Below, piece after piece: positions 17,405 through 28,684 of a stretch of 64,000 nucleotides of DNA; the first letter of the stretch is position 1, and each line of letters begins with the position of its first letter. The DNA is from Pyrococcus horikoshii OT3. Its GTDB lineage: Archaea; Methanobacteriota_B; Thermococci; Thermococcales; Thermococcaceae. The stretch is from contig NC_000961.1 of NCBI RefSeq assembly GCF_000011105.1, forward strand, positions 792,662 through 856,661, given 5' to 3'. Below the pieces are notes generated by a model that was not told where the DNA came from, made no database searches, and worked only from the letters and a program-made list of their open reading frames with translations. The position numbers were made by a program, and so were the translations under genes.

Positions 17405-20400
17405 TAGCTTTCCCTCCTTTTGAGCCTAAACTTTACCTTTCCAAATAGTGGTCTTAGCTTCTCAATCACCAGGTCGTTTATGACAACTTCTTCACTCGCA
17501 ACAACGTCAACATTGATTGTTGGGTTGCTCTCAAAGAATTCCTTCATTTCCTTTACTATGTGCTTGAAAACTTCCAAGTCAACATCCTGGAACTCGGTTC
17601 TCCATAGTGGTTCCTCAAATTCAAGGCTTCCGCTAGCACTTCCTTTGAACTCTATCCTGTCTAGAGAGTCCACATCTTTAATGGAGTGAACTGAGAGTAG
17701 TAAATATCCTTTGTGTTCTTCTTTTATCTCTTTAACTTCTATGACATCCTCCAACTTTGGAATTAGAAGTATTTTTGCTTCTGCTTCCTTTCCTTTGTTG
17801 CTCTTTCCTCTTATGACGACCTCCCTTTTAACCTTCAGAATCCTCCCTCTCCACTTAACCCTGACTTTCCCGCCCTTAAGCTCAACTTCATCCACTTCTA
17901 ACTTCCCAAAGCTCGATGATAAGGACACTGTGAATTCGTCATCGCTTATCGGCTTCACCGTTACTTCAACTTCAACCTCTTCTCCCGGCTTACCCGTTAT
18001 GCTTGCCCTACTAACACTTATTTCGAACTCTCCTTCCATAATTTTCTTTTGTTCTCTCTTTTCTACTATGTATCCCCAGAGTATTCTATTCAGGTCTTCT
18101 TTTACTTCACATTCCTCTCCCACTATGCTCCTCAACGGTATCGCAAGGTTTTCCTCTGGTATGTGAATCTCGTACCAAACTTTAATCCGGTACTTCTCAC
18201 CGTTCTTTTCCGCAATGAGGTCTTTTTCTTCATTTAGTAGGGAGCACAATTGCCTCTGAAGTGCTACCTCTCTGGGCAGTATTACATCCTTTACCTCTAT
18301 ATTAGCCGGGGGGTGGCCTTTCTCCTCTTCGCTTGGTATCTCCTTGTAAATCTTCTTGAAGAATATCCTTCCACCCCTTTCAATTCCAATCATTAATTTT
18401 TCCACGGCCTTTCTTATGATTTCTGTTAGTACCTTATCAGCTATCATGGGTAACCTCGGATTAGTCCTGAACACATTTCTCAGCTCTGAGAATGTGTATC
18501 CCCTTCCTGGGAAGTCTATCCCAACTTCTGCAAGAACATCCCTAAGCCACTCAAAGTCGGCCTCTTCCTCTACTATTTTACCCCTTGATACGAGAGCTGA
18601 ATATACATTCTCAACTACCGACCTTGAGGAGGCTGGGGCATCCACGATCTTTACTTTGTCACCCTCTGGGTAAGCTACGTGCTTAAATGAAATTATGAAC
18701 TGATTTTCCAGATCCTCAAGGGCTTTTTCCATAATCTCCCTAACCATGTTTTTCTGTATCTCCTCAACATCCTTACCAAACTTACCATATATGGCTTTTA
18801 TCTCCTTCATCACCTCATCGCAGGCAAGGACCCTTGCCGTGAGTTCTATTAGTGTATCTAACGATTTTTCAGCCAAGTAGCAGACCACCACGGTGTTCCT
18901 GTACGTTCTAGCCGAGGTGTTTTCAAAGAATATTAGCCTCTCTAGCGTATCCCTACTTACGTCATCCCTTACAATAACCTCGAGCTTGTACTCCGGAGTA
19001 TCCCTCAACTCCTGGGGATCCTTCGTAACTATAATCATATTCTTCTTGAAAAATGGTATCTCTCCCTCAGAAGACCTTTTCCTCCTCAGGCTTTTCCCTT
19101 CCCTAATGAATTTATCAGCGTACTTCACAAGGGAAAGCCAAACATCTCCATAACTGGTTTCAATGAGCTCCCTCGCCTTGCTCTCAACAAACTTACTTAC
19201 GTTGGCTCTCCTCCAGAACCAGAACGTCTTGTCTTTCTTTGCAAGGTACATGAACTTCACACTTTTTCCTATCTCTTCTATAGTGTCCTTTATATCTGCT
19301 GGTAGCCAATTGTTCTTCTCGAAGGTCTCCGGCTCGTAAACCCCCCTAGCAATACTCTCTGGCGTTGGAAATCCTGGGTGTGGACGTGGACTGTCAAACG
19401 GGTAAGTCTTGAGGAATATATACCTTAATATTATCTTCCCCAGTTCTGGATTTGAGAGGGTTTTAACTTTCTCCTCGCTGATATCTACCTCAAAAACAGT
19501 CTTGTAATCTGCGAAAGTTGTCCTTTTCCCAAAGAAAAGCCCTTTTATAGCTTCATCCTCGGGGTCTATGTGATAAGGCATTATTATCTCAGGGGGAGCG
19601 TTGATGAGTTTTCTCACAACTATCCTCGTAATCTTTATGAGATCTCTAGTCCTCTGGAGGCTAGTCCTCTCTATTATGTTTCTTAGCACTTCTATATACT
19701 CAGGGTGAAAGGGATAGCTAGCTTCGAGGGATTCAAGGAAACTTGAGGATATTCCAAATATCTCTCTGTTGCTCATAACCTCCCTTAGCTTGAGCAAAAC
19801 TCTCTCCTTCTCCCCCTCATCTATCCTCTTGAATATCCTCTTCTTCAAAACCTCAATGAGCTCGTTTTCCCTTCCCTCAGTTCTCATTGGGGAGTAAAGG
19901 TTATGTCCAGCTACCTTAGTTACCGCACTCCAGATGCTGTTGACGGTCTTCCTGTCGTATAGATCCTCGACTTTCCCCTCACCTTCCATTGGTAGGGTTA
20001 GTATCATAATACTCCTAGTAACGGTTAACGCTTTCGCTAAGTTGTGGAGGAAGTTTGCAACATTCTCTGCGTAATTCCTATCTTCCTCATTGGCGCTCCT
20101 TGAAAGTGTTTGCACGTGGTGAGCAATCTCATCTATGAGCAGGAGGACATTTTCCTCCTGGAAGAGCTTTACCAAAACCTCTATTGGAGGAACAGTCAAG
20201 TTCTTGTCATAGTCTTCCACGAGCTCGTACTTTCCCAGGGAGTGTGCTATGTAACCCCAGACGGTTCTAATCTTTCCATTAAGTGGTGTGCTCGGCTGTC
20301 CAATGTTTGTTTGACCATGTACAATGATTATCCTCGCATTGATGTTTTCGGCAAGATAGCTCAACTCTTCCAACTTTTCCCTGATATTTCTTCTCTGGCC

Positions 20401-20721
20401 TTCCAGTACCTCTTTTTCTCTGAGCGCTCGTGGATTCCTTAAAGCGTGGTATACGCTCAATAGAGTGTGGCTCTTACCTCCACCGAATAAAGAGTATATT
20501 AAGATAACATTGTTCTTTTCATCTCCCCTTAGCGTCTTTATCACTTTCTCCAAAATCTCAACTATGGAAGATGTGAAGTAAGTTCTCTTGAAGAACTCAA
20601 CTGAATCGAGGTAAATTGTAGGAGCATTTCCTTCCACTATTTTGTACAATTCTGGAGCCACTTCCTCATCAAGCTTTTCATCCAAAACGTCTTCCCAAAC
20701 TTCATGCTTTCCAAACTTCAT
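17404..20721 (-). CDS. DUF499-family P-loop ATPase (defence island ATPase)
   Basis: This 1105-residue protein has a typical DUF499 start: a P-loop at residues 80-84 (FGGGKSH) and a Walker B near 190 (LLLIDEIAHH). A long helical middle (about 300-700) and a C-terminal segment with beta-sandwich-like repeats (about 900-1050) follow. The DUF499 family (COG1483) is known mainly from predicted restriction-modification-like defence clusters together with DUF1156 methyltransferases and SNF2 helicases, exactly the neighbours here. It overlaps the methyltransferase gene by four bases and the 142-residue gene by one. It probably works as a large ATP-driven sensor or loader of the system; its reaction is unknown. 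Confidence 0.85.
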   Translation of the reverse strand: MKFGKHEVWEDVLDEKLDEEVAPELYKIVEGNAPTIYLDSVEFFKRTYFTSSIVEILEKVIKTLRGDEKNNVILIYSLFGGGKSHTLLSVYHALRNPRALREKEVLEGQRRNIREKLEELSYLAENINARIIIVHGQTNIGQPSTPLNGKIRTVWGYIAHSLGKYELVEDYDKNLTVPPIEVLVKLFQEENVLLLIDEIAHHVQTLSRSANEEDRNYAENVANFLHNLAKALTVTRSIMILTLPMEGEGKVEDLYDRKTVNSIWSAVTKVAGHNLYSPMRTEGRENELIEVLKKRIFKRIDEGEKERVLLKLREVMSNREIFGISSSFLESLEASYPFHPEYIEVLRNIIERTSLQRTRDLIKITRIVVRKLINAPPEIIMPYHIDPEDEAIKGLFFGKRTTFADYKTVFEVDISEEKVKTLSNPELGKIILRYIFLKTYPFDSPRPHPGFPTPESIARGVYEPETFEKNNWLPADIKDTIEEIGKSVKFMYLAKKDKTFWFWRRANVSKFVESKARELIETSYGDVWLSLVKYADKFIREGKSLRRKRSSEGEIPFFKKNMIIVTKDPQELRDTPEYKLEVIVRDDVSRDTLERLIFFENTSARTYRNTVVVCYLAEKSLDTLIELTARVLACDEVMKEIKAIYGKFGKDVEEIQKNMVREIMEKALEDLENQFIISFKHVAYPEGDKVKIVDAPASSRSVVENVYSALVSRGKIVEEEADFEWLRDVLAEVGIDFPGRGYTFSELRNVFRTNPRLPMIADKVLTEIIRKAVEKLMIGIERGGRIFFKKIYKEIPSEEEKGHPPANIEVKDVILPREVALQRQLCSLLNEEKDLIAEKNGEKYRIKVWYEIHIPEENLAIPLRSIVGEECEVKEDLNRILWGYIVEKREQKKIMEGEFEISVSRASITGKPGEEVEVEVTVKPISDDEFTVSLSSSFGKLEVDEVELKGGKVRVKWRGRILKVKREVVIRGKSNKGKEAEAKILLIPKLEDVIEVKEIKEEHKGYLLLSVHSIKDVDSLDRIEFKGSASGSLEFEEPLWRTEFQDVDLEVFKHIVKEMKEFFESNPTINVDVVASEEVVINDLVIEKLRPLFGKVKFRLKRRES

Positions 20722-23708
20722 AACATTTCACCCCTAACAGCTTTGACAAGTCTCTCCATAAGAATAACCTCATAAAGGCCGTCTTTCTCTAACCTCTTTG
20801 TTATTTCTTTCTCATCTTTAATTCCCAGGGTTAAGGAATAAATTCTCTTATAATAGGAAGCTACGAGCTTTGCAATAGAAATTGCCTCGTTCACTTCCAT
20901 TTTACTCTTTAGCTCCTCAATCGTCTCCCTGACCTTTGAAGCCCCCAGGAGAGAGGCGTGCTCAAGCACGTGAAGAACATCTATGGAGTTTCTATACTTT
21001 TCCGCACCCCTTTCCTTAAGGAACTTTTGAAGTTCCCTAGCATCTAGGGCCTTCTTACCTAGAAGGTCGGGAGAGTATAGGGTGATCTCGCTATTTACTC
21101 TCTTCAAAATTCTCAGCTTTTGAAGACTTGAAGAATCTACGGCCGTAGCTAGGTTTAGTAGTATTATATCATTCGGCGAAACCTTTGCGTTTCCAAAGAG
21201 CACCTTATAAGCTGTGTAGAATATCCCCTCTCTTGAGAGCGTTTCAGCTTTTACATCTTCAGTTATAGCCCCCACTATTCCCCTAATCGTCGCTGGATAT
21301 ACGTACTTCTCCAAGATTTCCCTCACGCTCAGCTCTCCCTTTGGGGATTTTACTGCTTTATACTTTGTAACTTCCGAGAGAACTGAGGCCATTACACCAT
21401 AGAGGAGATTCAACCTGTGGTAACCGTGGGAAATGAATTCCTTGGCACTCTTCATTCCCACCTCTGTTAAGGTCTCTTCAATGTCACCTACCCAAACCTC
21501 CTTCTCTTCATTCCTCTTTCTCCAAACAACTACTACTGAAGTGTCAAGGGCCATCTTTCCTCTGGCGGTGACTCTCTGGGATGACTCCGTTCCCAGGGGA
21601 AAGGCCCTCGTCACTTGGAGCTTTGCCTTTCTCCATCCGGCTTCTATCAGGGTAATCCAACTCTCTAGGTCGGTGTGGGCGTAGTAAGTAACTAGTATTC
21701 CATCGTCCTTGAGGTGTTCCCTCATGGCCACGAATGCCTGGCTGAAGAGGTTCTCGAAGTGCTTTGAGGCGATTTCCTTAGCCTCTTTGCCTGACTTTCC
21801 ATCAAACCTCGCTGGATACATCGAAACCTCCTTCTTGGCAAACTCTTGCCACTGCGTCTTTATTTCGACCCACTTAGGGCCAATTCTCTTGAAGAACGCC
21901 TCTCTGTGGAACCTTGGAACGAGTTTGCCGTTCTCAACGTCGCTCAAAGCCCTCTTCAGCCAGACGTAGTAAAAGTCGGAAAGCTCCGTGTAGGGGACGT
22001 CGTCAGCGTAGGGTGGATCGGTCACGATGACGTCGAACTTCTCGCCGAGGTTGAGAGAGGTTGCATCGCCCTGGAGGACTTTAATGGAGTTGCCCGTGAA
22101 GTCCGCGAGAGTTTTCTGGGAGGACGAGAGGGCTGAGGTGAGGTACTGGAGAGCCCTCAAGACAGATTCAGTACTTTTTCTGAAAGAATATGAATTTCCC
22201 TCCTCATAAAGGATATTAGTGTCTCCCCAGTTCCATACCATTGCAATTCCTCTAAATGACAAAGAGGACTGGATTTTATTTGTCAAAAGAGATCCAGAAT
22301 ACCATGAAGTACATATTGAATTAAAGTTCATTAACCTGACCAGAACAATGCTCAAATACGTTGCCACGGCCTCCGCGTATTCAAAGGCCCTCTCCTTGCT
22401 CCAGCCCTCAGCAATTTTCTCCTCCTCGACCTTCTTGCCCACTTCTCTTATCAGCCTCACAATCTTAATCAGCGTGAGGAGCTGGCGGGGGTTGAATAGG
22501 TTATTCCAACTGATGAACACCTTATAAATATCTCCAAGAGTAGCTCCACCATAGGGTTGCATTTTCTCAGTCGGTACATCAGGGTCTTTCTTCTCAACCA
22601 TCTCCTTGACCTTCTCCTTCGCCTTCCAGAGCTTCTCATTGTCTTCCCTCGTTGCAGGCTCGAAGATCAGATCCTTGTTTTTAACCTTCACCTTCACGAG
22701 CAATCTTTGCCTTGCAAACCTCTCATTCCCCTCGTGATACTTCCTCAGAGCGAACTTCACATAGAAGTCCACGTTCTTTCCCTTAGGCTTTTCAATGTAG
22801 TGATTTCCCTCTTCATCTGCATACTTAATCACGTTACCACATGATAGGCAAACAAGCTGGCTTTTCCTACCCTCTATATTCGGCCTTGGAACTTTGAAAA
22901 CGACTTTGTCTCCTTCTATTTCAACGTCCTCCTCTTTGAGCTTCCCCCTTTCAATAGCCTTCTTGACCTTCTCCACGTATCCCTTCCCCTCCAGGATTAT
23001 CTCTCCCCTCTCCGTGCTTACCTTGGCCCCAGAGACATCTGCGAATATCTCATTTAGATCAATTATTCTTACCTCCCCATTGGGATCTATCTTCATGTAA
23101 GCGAGCCTCTTGTAGTTCTTTCCATCCTTAACTCGGGCAAGCCAGAAGTTTCCCACGGCTGGAGTCCACCTCCCACAGTGAGGGCACTTAACTTCCCAGG
23201 TTCCAATGTAAACGGCTACATCCTCGTCATAAAGCTCCTTAATCTCGGGGTCGTTCTTCAACTGCTCGGTTATCCAGTTTCCCCATTTCTCCACGTCCCT
23301 GATTAATTGCCTCCCAAATTTCTTTGGATACTCAAGGACGGCCTTGAGGAAGATATATGCAGTGGGTAAGAGCTCGACTGCGGTAACATCTAGGCCAAGC
23401 CTTAAACCTTCGAGTGGGATTGAGCCAAACCCGGCAAAAGGATCGAGGAGCTTCTTCCCCCTAAACATTGGCTCTGGGTTAGCTTTATGGCCTTCGCTAA
23501 GCCTTATCTTGGATTTAAACTTATTGACGTCGTAATCTTCTGGGAGAAGGGAGGCCGCTATTATAGCCCTTGCCCCTATCAATGGCTTCCTAGTCCACCA
23601 GAATACCATCTCCCAGTAAGGGGGCCTCCCTGGGCCCTTCTCCTTCAGGCTCTTTTCATTAACCTCTTCAATTGGAAAATTGGGACTCTCAATCAACCTC
23701 TTCTCCAT
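20718..23708 (-). CDS. DUF1156-type DNA adenine methyltransferase with zinc ribbons
   Basis: This 996-residue methyltransferase opens with a DUF1156 domain (INE-like NEKSLKEKG and WWTRKPLIGARAI). The SAM motif I is DPFAGFGSIPLEGL (residues 89-102) and the catalytic motif IV is TDPPYADD near residue 564. The order I to IV with a long insert suggests an alpha-like amino-methyltransferase. The insert carries two CxxC pairs (KCPHCG near 174 and LVCLSCG near 284) that would form a zinc ribbon. It begins the four-gene operon and should mark host DNA so that the helicase/nuclease spares it. Residues about 456-519 are encoded by a strikingly AT-rich patch. The promoter lies in the 59 bases shared with the divergent DUF365 gene. 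Confidence 0.88.
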   Translation of the reverse strand: MEKRLIESPNFPIEEVNEKSLKEKGPGRPPYWEMVFWWTRKPLIGARAIIAASLLPEDYDVNKFKSKIRLSEGHKANPEPMFRGKKLLDPFAGFGSIPLEGLRLGLDVTAVELLPTAYIFLKAVLEYPKKFGRQLIRDVEKWGNWITEQLKNDPEIKELYDEDVAVYIGTWEVKCPHCGRWTPAVGNFWLARVKDGKNYKRLAYMKIDPNGEVRIIDLNEIFADVSGAKVSTERGEIILEGKGYVEKVKKAIERGKLKEEDVEIEGDKVVFKVPRPNIEGRKSQLVCLSCGNVIKYADEEGNHYIEKPKGKNVDFYVKFALRKYHEGNERFARQRLLVKVKVKNKDLIFEPATREDNEKLWKAKEKVKEMVEKKDPDVPTEKMQPYGGATLGDIYKVFISWNNLFNPRQLLTLIKIVRLIREVGKKVEEEKIAEGWSKERAFEYAEAVATYLSIVLVRLMNFNSICTSWYSGSLLTNKIQSSLSFRGIAMVWNWGDTNILYEEGNSYSFRKSTESVLRALQYLTSALSSSQKTLADFTGNSIKVLQGDATSLNLGEKFDVIVTDPPYADDVPYTELSDFYYVWLKRALSDVENGKLVPRFHREAFFKRIGPKWVEIKTQWQEFAKKEVSMYPARFDGKSGKEAKEIASKHFENLFSQAFVAMREHLKDDGILVTYYAHTDLESWITLIEAGWRKAKLQVTRAFPLGTESSQRVTARGKMALDTSVVVVWRKRNEEKEVWVGDIEETLTEVGMKSAKEFISHGYHRLNLLYGVMASVLSEVTKYKAVKSPKGELSVREILEKYVYPATIRGIVGAITEDVKAETLSREGIFYTAYKVLFGNAKVSPNDIILLNLATAVDSSSLQKLRILKRVNSEITLYSPDLLGKKALDARELQKFLKERGAEKYRNSIDVLHVLEHASLLGASKVRETIEELKSKMEVNEAISIAKLVASYYKRIYSLTLGIKDEKEITKRLEKDGLYEVILMERLVKAVRGEML
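22150..22340. other. AT-rich compositional patch inside the methyltransferase gene
   Basis: By hand count, 22201-22260 is 40% G+C and 22261-22320 is 32%. The flanks 22021-22080 and 22381-22440 are 58% and 57%. The reading frame stays open. The patch encodes residues of roughly 456-519, about 45-105 residues before the catalytic DPPY. It suggests local recombination of a variable, perhaps recognition-determining, segment. Confidence 0.7.
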
Positions 23709-23767
23709 TCTATATGCACCAGAAACATTTATTTTTAATTGGAGTTATAAATCATTTGGGGAGTTTT

Positions 23768-24193
23768 ATGAAGGCGGTGACGTTTCCAGTTCCCTGGGAG
23801 TACCTAAATAGGATATTCGAGGGAAAGAACGTCTTCGTGAAGCCGGCAACGCTCAAGGTTGAAGAGGGAATGAAGGTTATCTTCTACGCTTCCAGGGAAA
23901 ATCAAGGGTGGCATGGGGAAGCAGAGGTTGAGAGGGTTGAACACTACACCAACGTGGAGGAGATAATAAAGAAGTACGGGGATAAGCTTTTCCTAACCCC
24001 CGAGGAGTTGAGGAGGTACGATAAGGAGAGAAGCAGATGGGGTTCTGGGAGGAGAAAGAGGCCATGGATGGTTCTCGTGCTCAGGAACATCAGGAAGTAT
24101 CCCAGGGTTGTAAAGCCAAAGAAGTTTATCGTTGTCTCTGGAAGGTACGTGGATGAGAAAGAGTACGAGGAGATTAGGAAAAGTACGAGCTGA
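23768..24193 (+). CDS. DUF365 family protein (PUA/ASCH-like)
   Basis: This protein has 141 residues when started at MKAVTFPVP, which follows a weak GGGGAG site. It matches the archaeal DUF365 family in my recollection. The N-terminal half (an FEGKN-VFVKP pattern, then VEEGMKVIFYAS, then EAEVERVE) has the beta-barrel layout of PUA/ASCH domains, which bind RNA or modified DNA bases. The C-terminus is basic. It diverges from the DUF1156 methyltransferase with 59 bases between and converges with the next gene, overlapping it by 20 bases. A link to the methylation system is suggested only by position; the family also occurs elsewhere in Thermococcales. Confidence 0.7.
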   Translation: MKAVTFPVPWEYLNRIFEGKNVFVKPATLKVEEGMKVIFYASRENQGWHGEAEVERVEHYTNVEEIIKKYGDKLFLTPEELRRYDKERSRWGSGRRKRPWMVLVLRNIRKYPRVVKPKKFIVVSGRYVDEKEYEEIRKSTS

Positions 24194-25286
24194 AAATTTC
24201 CAAAGCCATTACCATACCTAAAAGGCGTAGATACGCTTCATACGTAGCGTAGGGATAGTACTTTAGGAGGGGATTGTTTGGATTAGAAAGCTTTGGAAGG
24301 GTATAAGTGTCAAGCTCCCTAAGCTCAAGGAGGACATAGTTGGACAATAGCTCTGCATAAGGCCCTTTACCCTTTTTCTTTGCAAAAGCAAGGGCCCTCC
24401 TGTAGACCTCTTCCCTAATACCTGTTATGTTGTACGGTACATCCCTCTCACTTTGAAGCCCTCCCCCAATGAAATATGGGTGAGGAGCATTGGCCCACTT
24501 TGATTCCGTCAAGTTAAGGTATGCAAGTGCAACTGAATAGTACCACAGGGCTAGGGATTTTTCTCCCCTATTGTAACTCTCCTCTGACATGTTTAGCCAG
24601 GCCAAGGCAAGGATTACTAAGCCGGTTTTTTGAGTTTTATCATTCTTTAAAGCCTCTTCCATCTCTATGATTTTCCTCCTGGTCTCGCTGATGTTAGAGA
24701 GGTTAAAGTTTATTCTCACATATTTACCATCTATGTGCTCCTTAATGAAGGGGATGAGGTACTCCATTGTGAGTGCTGCTCTTACTGATGTCATGTTCGG
24801 GTTCTGGGACCACCCCAAGTAAAGCTCCGCGACGGTTAACCATGGAGACTGTCCCCTTGTTCTTTCAATTTCCCTTATTTCATTTAGTAACCCTTTTACC
24901 TCACTCAAAGCCAGGCTAACGTTTCCCTTAATGTCATTGCATTCTATCTTGTCAGCTACTAGGTAGGCAAAAGTTGGAACGAACGTGTAAATTCTACCTG
25001 AATAAAAATCCTTCTCCATATCGCCAATCAAAATGCTACATTTCCTTGTGCTATTAAGCTCTGAGAAAAGAGAGTTTATCTGCGGTATTAATGATCCATC
25101 GGTAGTAAGTCCGCTGAAATTTACTAGAGAAAACTGTTTCCTCATCTCTTCAATGTATTCTTTTGGGTATACATATGGGGAGGGAGGTTCCGCCTTGTCT
25201 TTCGACTCAGGAATTCCGATGAAGTAAGCTCCAATTAAAATGAAAATGACTACAAAGACTGCGAACTTAATATCCAGCTCATCCAT
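24174..25286 (-). CDS. Membrane-anchored hypothetical protein
   Basis: This 370-residue protein has one N-terminal membrane segment (about residues 8-25, FAVFVVIFILIGAYFIG). A long, mostly helical extracytoplasmic domain follows, with many N-x-S/T sites (for example NFSG, NSTR, NISE, NLTE). The sites suggest an N-glycosylated surface protein. I do not recognise a Pfam family. Repeated LALxxYxxAxAYLNL-like helices in the second half hint at TPR-type packing. It overlaps the DUF365 gene tail to tail and is divergent from the helicase at 25442 with about 150 bases between. The function is unknown. Confidence 0.7.
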   Translation of the reverse strand: MDELDIKFAVFVVIFILIGAYFIGIPESKDKAEPPSPYVYPKEYIEEMRKQFSLVNFSGLTTDGSLIPQINSLFSELNSTRKCSILIGDMEKDFYSGRIYTFVPTFAYLVADKIECNDIKGNVSLALSEVKGLLNEIREIERTRGQSPWLTVAELYLGWSQNPNMTSVRAALTMEYLIPFIKEHIDGKYVRINFNLSNISETRRKIIEMEEALKNDKTQKTGLVILALAWLNMSEESYNRGEKSLALWYYSVALAYLNLTESKWANAPHPYFIGGGLQSERDVPYNITGIREEVYRRALAFAKKKGKGPYAELLSNYVLLELRELDTYTLPKLSNPNNPLLKYYPYATYEAYLRLLGMVMALEIFSSYFS

Positions 25287-25441
25287 GCAAGTGCCTCCAA
25301 TTTATTCTTTGGAGTGTTAAGACACATTAACTTCACATTTTACAATTTAAAACTTTTATCTGGTGAATTGTTATAGTGTCGGATGAGTACTAACAACCTT
25401 ATACCAAAACTTTTTGAATTGAACATTTCGAGCCGATTTTG

Positions 25442-27953
<2,512 letters not shown>

Positions 27954-27974
27954 GGACAGATGAGGAGATCCCCT

Positions 27975-28267
27975 AAAAAGCATTTTCCAGCTTCTCTCAA
28001 TATTTCGCATGATATCATGAACTGAAAGCCATGGAACAACCTTATCACCAACGAACTAAACGTACTTGAAAAGCTTGGGCATCTCTTTTTCATAGCGTTT
28101 AATCTGCCTGCATTCTTCTTTCCAGTCCTTCTCTAGGCACTTCAACTTGATTTGTAACTAAAAACTCATTGTTTTCATAATTTATAGGCATAAGTCCCTT
28201 TAAGTAGTCCAATATTCTGCGAGAGCCTTCAACATAACAAATGGAACCTTCTAAGAAAAGGAAGAAG
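27975..28267 (-). pseudogene. Decayed coding sequence of unknown family
   Basis: On the minus strand two reading frames join into one protein-like text. One runs through GSRRILDYLKGLMP and NEFLVTNQVEVPRE. After a one-base shift near 28126 it continues DWKEECRQIKRYEKEMPKLFKYV, then an in-frame stop, then VVPWLSVHDIMRNIERSWKMLF. The composition is that of a real, charged Pyrococcus protein, but it has a frameshift and an internal stop. I do not recognise the family. The only intact small ORF here (28099-28323) is a fragment of it. Together with the PIN pseudogene this fills the stretch between 27877 and 28268. Confidence 0.45.
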
Positions 28268-28684
28268 TTATAATGATGAATCGATAATTTCGATAAAATC
28301 AACTTTCTTAAAGTCTTCATCAAAAGTGGCTATTTTCTGAATTTCGTAATATTTGCAAGTGGCAACTATTATAGCATCATTGGTTAAAAGAGCGTATTTC
28401 TCCCCAATTTCTGCGTTGACTTCGACTATCCTCAAAAGTTCATTCTTTATCAGCAGTTCAATCGATTTTTTGACTTTTCCATAAACCCAAGCATATCTAT
28501 CTAAATGCTTTCTGAGATCATAAACGCCCTTCAATCCATCTCGAAGGGCTAAGGTGAACATAACTTTATAAGCCGTTTCAGAGAAAACGACAGGGTTTAT
28601 GACTAAAGTGAAGCTCCTTTCAATCAATGACTTCACTAATGCCTTTGCCTTCTCGTCACGAAGAGAAAAATAAACAAAAATCAT
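28268..28684 (-). CDS. PIN-domain protein, N-terminally truncated (VapC-like)
   Basis: This 138-residue PIN-like protein contains the motifs FSETAY (second acidic residue), LTNDAIIVA (third) and ATFDEDF (fourth). It lacks the first aspartate motif (usually V-x-DTN) that should precede its opening MIFVYFSLRDEKA. Upstream in the same frame there is a stop codon within the end of the ABC permease gene, so the missing part cannot be recovered. It overlaps the permease stop by four bases and has no antitoxin gene beside it. Either the gene has lost activity, or it is a degraded toxin kept by chance. A PIN nuclease with only three acidic residues would be impaired. Confidence 0.6.
   Translation of the reverse strand: MIFVYFSLRDEKAKALVKSLIERSFTLVINPVVFSETAYKVMFTLALRDGLKGVYDLRKHLDRYAWVYGKVKKSIELLIKNELLRIVEVNAEIGEKYALLTNDAIIVATCKYYEIQKIATFDEDFKKVDFIEIIDSSL

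Noticed and set aside
25304-25336. Inverted repeat GTTAA...TTAAC between two divergent genes
   Set aside because: The five-base arms are too short to separate from chance in AT-rich DNA.
28099-28323. Intact 74-codon minus-strand ORF
   Set aside because: It overlaps the PIN gene and its C-terminus lies in a wrong frame; it is better explained as part of a decayed gene.
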